Positions 57,961-64,000 of a stretch of 64,000 nt of DNA are shown in pieces. The stretch is taken from assembly GCF_000379765.1 (NCBI RefSeq), contig NZ_KB903451.1, positions 1-64,000 on the forward strand, read 5' to 3'. The notes under the pieces are model-generated. The model had not been told where the DNA came from. It was given only the letters and a program-made list of their open reading frames with translations, and made no database searches. Source of the DNA: Flexithrix dorotheae DSM 6795 (GTDB taxonomy: Bacteria > Bacteroidota > Bacteroidia > Cytophagales > Flammeovirgaceae). Each line of letters starts with the position of its first letter. Position 1 is the stretch's first letter. The translations under genes and the position numbers were made by a program.

Positions 57961-58204
57961 CTATTAAGCCGTTTATTCTTTTTCCATTCGATGAAAAAGA
58001 ACCAAAAAATCTTGCCTTCAAAAAGGTATTCCGAGAAAGTAAAATAGATATCTGAAATCCTTTGCCACCAAGGACTAGAAATCAAAAGTAGGTACCTGAT
58101 ACATTTTCCCACACTGGTTTTGAAGGCATTTTGGCATTAATCTTAAAAACAAATAATCAAATCTTAATTGTAAGAAACTAAAATTGATACTTAAACCAGT
58201 CTAT

Positions 58205-60442
58205 TTACTCCATAATAAACTTATATCCTTTAGCCAAATTTCCATCATTCTCAAATCTGAGGAAGTATAATCCAGCTGGTAATTTACCTAATTCTATTGC
58301 CTGAATTTCCTTTTGGATTATTCCTGATTTTACTGCCTTTCCCAAATAATTATGAATGGAAAATCCTTCTCCAAGATATGATGTGGGAGTTTTTAGGTTA
58401 ATTTCTGTCTTTGCGGGATTGGGATAAATTTCTACTTTTTTTTTACCAAAATCCTCTTCCTCAGTACCGGAAATAACTGGAGGTTTTGCTGACCTCGTTA
58501 TTTCCCTGGTAAATGTATAATGTTGTAATGCCACACTGCTGATATGACCTCCATTGTCACTAAAAGTAACTGTTATGGTATTTTCTTTTTTTATGATTTC
58601 CAGAGGTACAGGTATTTCCAGCACACCATAAAAATTTGGCCTGTCATTTTGAAGATCTCCTCTGAAATTTTCAGGAACTTCTAAAGCAGTACCATTAAAA
58701 CTAATGACTGGTTTCAAGGATTTCCCATGGTTTCTTCCAATACCCAATCTTAGTACAGCTTCTCCAAATTCAGACTCTGGTACACCCTTGATATTGAAAC
58801 TTTCCGTTTTTCCCCCTTCAATTGGTTTTAAGTATTCCTCTGCATAAAGCTTTTCTTCTGTGGAGAGGTGGGGAATTGTAATTTCACCCGCCAAGGTATA
58901 GGCTAAAATGATCGTTCCTTCACTTTCTATGGTCATTCCATCAGGAATTTCGGGCAATTCCTCCTCTTTCAAAATAGGATTCTGACCTTCTAGGTACAAA
59001 TGTTTGACACTTACCTTTTCTACCGAATTTTCACCGAACCCCATCAAATTCAGGTCAATATCAACTGCAGAAAAATTGAGATTGTTCAATATCACATAAG
59101 CTTTATTGCCATCTACATAAGCATCCACCATAATGTCCAAATCTGTAGAATAAGAATCTACTCTGGTCCCTTTTACGTCTGACCATAACTGGTAAATTTT
59201 CACAAATTCGGTATACACATATTCTTCTCCTGTCTGTCCAGGCAATTCGTTTGCTTTCCGAAGCATTCGATGGTTATAAGCGGAACCGTCTTCGGCCCTT
59301 CCCCACTCTGCCTTTAGCGGATTAAATGGAATTGTTTTATTAATAATATGTGGCCGCTCCATAAACTGCATCAGCATGGAATTCACAGATTTAATATGCA
59401 ACCAATCTCTATATGGCGTCCATTGCTTGGCATAATCGTGCATCTGGGCTCCGTATTCTGAAATCATAAATGGTTTTACTTCCTCGAATTTCATGTAACT
59501 GTATTGCTCCATGATATCGAAAGTGGCTTCCATATTACTCCCCTTCCGGTAAAGTTGTTTTCCATTGTTTATGGAGGGAAAATCATATAAGTGAATAGTC
59601 CAGAAGTCCATATTTTCACCTGCAATATCCATGAATAATTTCCACCTTTCCTCCCATTCTTCAAAATTGTTTGTCTCGTGATCAGGGAAGGCTGTGCAAT
59701 AGCCGCCAATCACCAAATCCTCATTATATTTCCTAATTTCTTTGGCCACAGCATTGTGAAACTTAAAAATATCTTCTGGTTTGTCTGTTCCAAAATCTAC
59801 CAAATGCCATAATGGTTCATTAATTATCTCTACATATTTTGGGCGATTCTGACCATTAATACCACCTGTTCCAAAAAAATCTTTGATGAAACGTCCCATA
59901 TATTCTCCTGTGGCCGTTCCAAATGGTTCTTCTTCTGTATCTGTCTGAGAAAATGCCCATCCTTTCTGGGTTGTTTTGCCATCAGGCCAAAACGGATGTA
60001 ACTGGGCACAAATAATCTGCTCATTCCGGGATTCATAATGGTGGTAATTAGATTTATTTCCGTATTCATTTCTCACGTAATTTCCATAATGTGTAATATC
60101 TCCGGGATTGGCATATCCTGGCCTTAAGGAATCTTCCGTAATCATAGTATTTAACCACCAGCTGATTCCTCCGGTATTTCTGCCCAGATACACATCATAA
60201 CCATTGAGAAAATGATCTCTTAGATCAGGGGTAAAATTATTGCCATCCCATTCCTGTTCGGTAATGTCTGAATGGATGGTGATAAATTTCTTTCTATCGA
60301 AAGTGGAAATATGGCCTACTTCATGTTTTACATCAAGGTTTACATCCACTTTTACAGAATCTGAACTGGCCGATACTTTAGCTGAAAAGCCGAAAATGAG
60401 GCAAAAAGGCAAGAAAATAAAAAGTTTGTAATGTTTTTTCAT
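58205..60442 (-). CDS. GH86 beta-porphyranase/beta-agarase with type IX secretion tail
   Basis: The protein has 745 residues. Residues 1-26 are a signal peptide. The catalytic barrel matches GH86: VGHISTFDRKKFITIHSD near residue 42, acid/base Glu209 in KYVEIINEPLWHL, and nucleophile Glu329 in KPFMISEYGAQMHDY. Further beta-sandwich domains follow (about 430-640). The final 75 residues are a type IX secretion sorting domain (VEIYPNPAKTEINLK to LPAGLYFLRFENDG), so it is secreted to the surface or medium. GH86 enzymes cut agarose or porphyran internally. It is the only endo-acting hydrolase I can see for the galactan and the last gene of the SusD/PKD cluster. Confidence 0.93.
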   Translation of the reverse strand: MKKHYKLFIFLPFCLIFGFSAKVSASSDSVKVDVNLDVKHEVGHISTFDRKKFITIHSDITEQEWDGNNFTPDLRDHFLNGYDVYLGRNTGGISWWLNTMITEDSLRPGYANPGDITHYGNYVRNEYGNKSNYHHYESRNEQIICAQLHPFWPDGKTTQKGWAFSQTDTEEEPFGTATGEYMGRFIKDFFGTGGINGQNRPKYVEIINEPLWHLVDFGTDKPEDIFKFHNAVAKEIRKYNEDLVIGGYCTAFPDHETNNFEEWEERWKLFMDIAGENMDFWTIHLYDFPSINNGKQLYRKGSNMEATFDIMEQYSYMKFEEVKPFMISEYGAQMHDYAKQWTPYRDWLHIKSVNSMLMQFMERPHIINKTIPFNPLKAEWGRAEDGSAYNHRMLRKANELPGQTGEEYVYTEFVKIYQLWSDVKGTRVDSYSTDLDIMVDAYVDGNKAYVILNNLNFSAVDIDLNLMGFGENSVEKVSVKHLYLEGQNPILKEEELPEIPDGMTIESEGTIILAYTLAGEITIPHLSTEEKLYAEEYLKPIEGGKTESFNIKGVPESEFGEAVLRLGIGRNHGKSLKPVISFNGTALEVPENFRGDLQNDRPNFYGVLEIPVPLEIIKKENTITVTFSDNGGHISSVALQHYTFTREITRSAKPPVISGTEEEDFGKKKVEIYPNPAKTEINLKTPTSYLGEGFSIHNYLGKAVKSGIIQKEIQAIELGKLPAGLYFLRFENDGNLAKGYKFIME

Positions 60443-60561
60443 AGAAAGAGTTGAACCTGTATTTATCTGGAAAAATTGACCTTAGCCTGGCATTACAAAT
60501 GCCGAATTAGGAACAGCCACAATGCAATTGCTCCTGAGCTTTTATTTTAAATTTTAAAATG

Positions 60562-60589
60562 AACGGGAAATGATGAACCATTTCCCGTT
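60562..60589 (-). terminator. Hairpin after the PKD lipoprotein gene
   Basis: A perfect 11-base stem (AACGGGAAATG / CATTTCCCGTT) with a six-base loop lies 25 bases beyond the PKD-protein stop. On the minus strand the T tract is short. It separates this gene from GH86, which would then use its own promoter in the 60443-60560 gap. Confidence 0.6.
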
Positions 60590-60613
60590 TTTAAGTGATC
60601 GAATGGTGGGTTA

Positions 60614-62164
60614 TTATCTCAAATCCAATTCTGCCACCGTGATATTATCCATATAGAATTTACATTCCTGAGAATTGAATTCATTATGACCTCTAATCAT
60701 AAAAGAATAATTATCACTTGCTGCTGCTTTTACCTGAGTTGAAGTATAAACCCACTGGCCCTCAGGGAAATCAGCATCGAAAAATGCTCCACCTATTCCC
60801 CAGTCGGTATTAGGCGACCAATAGAACCTCAAATCTGGTATAGAGGTTTTGTCACCCAAAGATTCCATGTATATCCAGCAACCCACTTCGTAAGTCTTTC
60901 CTCCTTCCAATGGGAAGGTTATATCTGTACCAGAATCATCTCTATGCCCCATGATCATTCCTCCCCCGGCTTCCATCACCACATAACCACTGCTTTTACC
61001 TTCATAAGGCAATGCAGATGAAACTTCAAAATTGTAATTTTCCCATACTCCTCCCCACCACAGGTATGGCCAGTTGGCATTTGTAGAATTTTCGAATCCC
61101 AAATCAAAACTGGTAGTGGCAAGTAAATTATCCTTTTCGAAAACAACCTGCCCATCTGTTATTGAGGAAGCATTTACTCCATCAAGTGTCCTTAAATTAC
61201 CTTTTGTGTCATCATAATTCAAGGTGATCAGATCACTGTTATAAATATCCGCATCAAGGCTTAACAATACGATATTGTTGGCCAGTGGATCCAGTGTAAA
61301 ACCAGTCACATTTACCGGATAATCTACTCCACTATTTGTAACGGTCAGGGAAATTGATTCAGGATTATTGGTAGCAGGATTGAACATGTCCCGGCTGTAA
61401 ACCAACCCAATTACATTTTCTTTGGCAGTAATCCCAACTAAATCAACTGGATCGGTAGATGGAATTACATTCATAAAGTTTTTATAAGAAATGGTATCTG
61501 CTCCTAAATTACTGGAAGCAATTAAGGTAATGTCAAAAGCTTCCATGCTGCTAAATTTATGGGTAACAGATGCACCACTTATATTGATTTCCTTTCCACT
61601 TGCACTGGTGAATACCCAGTTCAAATCGGAAGGCTCTCCTGTTGATTTGGTTTCGAATATAATATCTCTTCCTGCAATCACTTCATTTAAAGCCCCGTCC
61701 GCATTTACCAAAACAGAATTATCCGCTGCTCTTCTCGATTCAAAATTGGCTTTGATACTGTCTAGTACAGTCACCACGATAGTTGTATCGTATTTATTGA
61801 CACTTTGAGGATCATCTCCTATGAAAACATTTCCTGCAAAAGTCTGCTCCACTTTTACTTCATAAACTCCTGCTTTCAAAAAGGAGGCTTTTACCAGATC
61901 TTTTTCAGAAGTCACATTATTTTCTTCTCCTGTCAATTCTACCACACCTTCAGGAAAAGTCCACTTCCTGCTGACTACACCTCTGGAAAGATCGATAAAA
62001 TCCATTTCTCCATTGATCTGCAACCTGCTTTCTACCGTACCAAAGGAAGTGGTAATGTAAACGTGATTTGGTTCACTTGTAGGTGCAATATACTCTTCCT
62101 CACAAGCCCAAAGGACCAATAAGGAAGCTGTAAGTACCAATAATTTATTTATATATTTCTTCAT
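60614..62164 (-). CDS. Surface glycan-binding lipoprotein with PKD-type domains (SusE/F position)
   Basis: I start at 62164 (MKKYINKLLVLTASLLVLWAC), a lipoprotein signal peptide with Cys21; the ATG at 62212 is longer without benefit. The protein has 516 residues. PKD-like domains cover about 30-240 (RKWTFPEGVVELTGE, LNWVFTSASGKEINISG), then an Ig-like segment (about 245-330). The last 160 residues look like a carbohydrate-binding jelly roll (FENSTNANWPYLWWGGVWENYN to KFYMDNITVAELDL). It comes right after susD copy 3 and before GH86, the place of surface glycan-binding proteins in such loci. Ligand agarose or porphyran is inferred from GH86. Confidence 0.8.
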   Translation of the reverse strand: MKKYINKLLVLTASLLVLWACEEEYIAPTSEPNHVYITTSFGTVESRLQINGEMDFIDLSRGVVSRKWTFPEGVVELTGEENNVTSEKDLVKASFLKAGVYEVKVEQTFAGNVFIGDDPQSVNKYDTTIVVTVLDSIKANFESRRAADNSVLVNADGALNEVIAGRDIIFETKSTGEPSDLNWVFTSASGKEINISGASVTHKFSSMEAFDITLIASSNLGADTISYKNFMNVIPSTDPVDLVGITAKENVIGLVYSRDMFNPATNNPESISLTVTNSGVDYPVNVTGFTLDPLANNIVLLSLDADIYNSDLITLNYDDTKGNLRTLDGVNASSITDGQVVFEKDNLLATTSFDLGFENSTNANWPYLWWGGVWENYNFEVSSALPYEGKSSGYVVMEAGGGMIMGHRDDSGTDITFPLEGGKTYEVGCWIYMESLGDKTSIPDLRFYWSPNTDWGIGGAFFDADFPEGQWVYTSTQVKAAASDNYSFMIRGHNEFNSQECKFYMDNITVAELDLR

Positions 62165-62328
62165 TTTCTTCTTATTTTGAGTTATTAAATCCCCTTCGGG
62201 CCAGGGCGACAAGCGGAAAGTCAGTGCTAACGAAAGCCAAATGTGGATTAGTAATCTTAACCTTCTGAATTTAGCTCCTAACCTGTTTTATTTTGACTAC
62301 ATCCGCCAGTCAACCACCTGTAATTTTT

Positions 62329-64000
62329 TTAATTAAGGTTATTATTCGACTGCACCTCAATGGAAGGAATCGGGAAATAATCATGAATTGCACTGGAGTA
62401 ATTCGCAGCTGGAACAACGAAATCCAATCTTACTCTTTCATTCAGGAACAATGGATAAATTTTTGGCTGAGTGGCCGGAATTGGATTCCCCAATTGCTGC
62501 TCAATTTTTACTTCTTCAGCCCTTCTTTCATCAAAAATATTTTTCACAATACCCCACCTGACCAAATCGTACCATCTGTGTCCTTCAAATGCCAGTTCCA
62601 ATGGCCGTTCCACCATTCTGAGGTGTGTCATTAAAGCATCCTTGTTCACTGCAGTTAAAGGAAATTCAGATAAACCATTAGCGAATTTGGACACATGCAA
62701 TTGAGGAATTTGCCCTCCATGGATTTCTCTATAACGCTGAAGGGTAATTACTCCTGCTCTTTCTCTGAGCATATCAATGTAAGTCATGGCTTCATTCACG
62801 GCACCATCTCCATCCCTTTCCAAAATGGCCTCAGCGTACATCAAATAAACATCAGCCAGCCTGATATGTCTGAAATTGATTCCCCCTCTGGCCCCTGTAG
62901 CGGCATCCTCTGAATCAGCCCAATACCAATTTGTCCATTTTTTCACTTTAGAACCCTGCCCATAATTAAAGTTTGCCTTACTTTTCTCTCCGGTAATTGG
63001 ATCAGTGGTTAAAGGCGCATTGTAATATTCACCATCACCAAATTCTACCACTATGGAGGCAAAAGTTCTTGAAGAATATCTTTTTCCAAAATTATCAGGA
63101 TTGGACACATCTATGGAATCACCGGAAACAAAAAGCTCTTGTAACCAGTAAGAAGGCATGCAGGAATTGTAACCTCCGGCACCCACAATGCTGGCAAAGT
63201 TACTGGCAATGGAAGTGGCTTCAGAACCGGGATTTCCATGCACATCATCATGATTATTTCCCCCAGCTCCGGCTTTGTAATTGTCAGAAAAAACCACTTC
63301 AAAAATGGATTCTGAATTGAATTCCCCTTCTAAAGTGAAATTCTCCATGTAATCAGTAGTAAGTCTGTAAATGCCTTCATCAATCACCTGCTTGAAATAG
63401 TTGGCAGCTTTATCCCATTCCTTGTTGTATAAATATGTTTTTCCCAACATAGCCGCAGCAGCTCCCCAGGTAACTCTTCCTAAGTCCTGAGAATCATCCC
63501 AGGTTTTTGGAAGGTTGTTGTACGCAAATTCCAAATCCGGAATTACCATGGTAGTAATGACTTCATTTAAATTGGAAAATGGTTTTTTCAAATCATCATC
63601 ACTTATCGCCACCTCATCGTGAATCACTGCTCCATTGTAAGAATAACCCAACCAGAAATAGTTAATTCCTCTTACAAATCTGGCCTGAGCTTCAATTAAA
63701 ACCCTTTCTTCTTCTGTTAATCCAGTAATGCCTTCATTCTTTATATTATCCAAAACCTGATTCGCCCTGAAAATTCCAATATATAGCTGAGACCATCTGG
63801 TGGAAACAAAGTCAGAAGCATCATTCCAGGTTAAATTGGTATACTGCAGATGGTTTCCATACCAGCTTTCAGTTCCAGCCAGGTCACTTCTCAACATGTT
63901 TTTTGTTATTTCACTTCCACTTACCGAAGGAAACTGTAAAGCACTGTATACGGCATTTAAACCTTTATCGAAATCATCAGCGGTTTTCCAAAAAGAACCT
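62329..64000 (-). CDS. SusD/RagB surface glycan-binding lipoprotein, copy 3 (5' end outside window)
   Basis: The reading frame is open to base 64000. The first residues seen (GSFWKTADDFDKGLNAVYSALQ) are the N-terminal SusD signature, so only about 30-45 residues, including the lipoprotein signal, are missing. An internal ATG at 63897 is not the true start. The C-terminal signature is present (ERPLELAFEGHRWYDLVRWGIVK). The visible part has 556 residues. A susC gene is expected immediately outside the window. Together with the PKD lipoprotein and GH86, this looks like the main importer for long galactan oligosaccharides. Confidence 0.93.
   Translation of the reverse strand, partial: GSFWKTADDFDKGLNAVYSALQFPSVSGSEITKNMLRSDLAGTESWYGNHLQYTNLTWNDASDFVSTRWSQLYIGIFRANQVLDNIKNEGITGLTEEERVLIEAQARFVRGINYFWLGYSYNGAVIHDEVAISDDDLKKPFSNLNEVITTMVIPDLEFAYNNLPKTWDDSQDLGRVTWGAAAAMLGKTYLYNKEWDKAANYFKQVIDEGIYRLTTDYMENFTLEGEFNSESIFEVVFSDNYKAGAGGNNHDDVHGNPGSEATSIASNFASIVGAGGYNSCMPSYWLQELFVSGDSIDVSNPDNFGKRYSSRTFASIVVEFGDGEYYNAPLTTDPITGEKSKANFNYGQGSKVKKWTNWYWADSEDAATGARGGINFRHIRLADVYLMYAEAILERDGDGAVNEAMTYIDMLRERAGVITLQRYREIHGGQIPQLHVSKFANGLSEFPLTAVNKDALMTHLRMVERPLELAFEGHRWYDLVRWGIVKNIFDERRAEEVKIEQQLGNPIPATQPKIYPLFLNERVRLDFVVPAANYSSAIHDYFPIPSIEVQSNNNLN

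Noticed and set aside
1-64000. CRISPR arrays, rRNA genes and tRNA genes
   Set aside because: I saw no regularly spaced direct repeats and no conserved rRNA or tRNA segments in the parts I read.

Overview
The window is a polysaccharide-utilisation region from a marine member of the Bacteroidota, probably a Cytophagales relative. I base this on AT-rich DNA, several SusC/SusD pairs, an ECF sigma/FecR pair, a hybrid two-component regulator, a type IX secretion tail and many lipoprotein signal peptides. I could not fix the genus from sequence alone.

The gene content points to red-algal galactans (agar and porphyran). There are two GH117 anhydro-galactosidases, a GH86 endo-hydrolase, a GH2 beta-galactosidase, a GH29 alpha-L-fucosidase or alpha-L-galactosidase and two formylglycine sulfatases. 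An apparent catabolic operon for 3,6-anhydro-L-galactose (AHG) is also present: mutarotase, RhaT-like transporter, AldA-like dehydrogenase, enolase-superfamily cycloisomerase, KduD-like reductase and zinc dehydrogenase.

Layout. 1-2.3 kb: the edge of an insertion sequence with a probable -1 frameshift, a 5'-truncated gene, and small accessory genes. 2.3-9 kb: AraC regulator, heparinase-II/III-type lyase, PAS histidine kinase and a beta-propeller protein. 9-22.6 kb: GH117 facing a minus-strand set of ECF sigma, FecR, SusC (with STN domain), SusD, a giant FG-GAP/ASPIC lipoprotein and a vanadium-haloperoxidase-like lipoprotein. 23.3-28.1 kb: FAD oxidase facing a sulfatase and GH29. 28.4-42.6 kb: SusC, SusD, a second giant FG-GAP lipoprotein, a sulfatase and a hybrid two-component regulator. 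43.2-44.7 kb: a cation/proton antiporter. 44.8-55.7 kb: the minus-strand GH2/AHG operon ending in a second GH117. 55.9-58 kb: a TPR/LuxR-type regulator and a small membrane protein. 58.2-64 kb: SusD (cut by the window edge), a PKD surface lipoprotein and GH86.

Working model (inference). GH86 cuts the polymer outside the cell and the SusC/SusD systems import oligosaccharides. Sulfatases, GH29, GH2 and GH117 then take them to galactose, L-galactose and AHG. AHG is oxidised to AHG acid, cyclo-isomerised to 2-keto-3-deoxy-L-galactonate and inverted at C5 to 2-keto-3-deoxy-D-gluconate. The kinase and aldolase that would finish the route are not in the window. The least understood part is the SusC-SusD-FG-GAP-haloperoxidase set.
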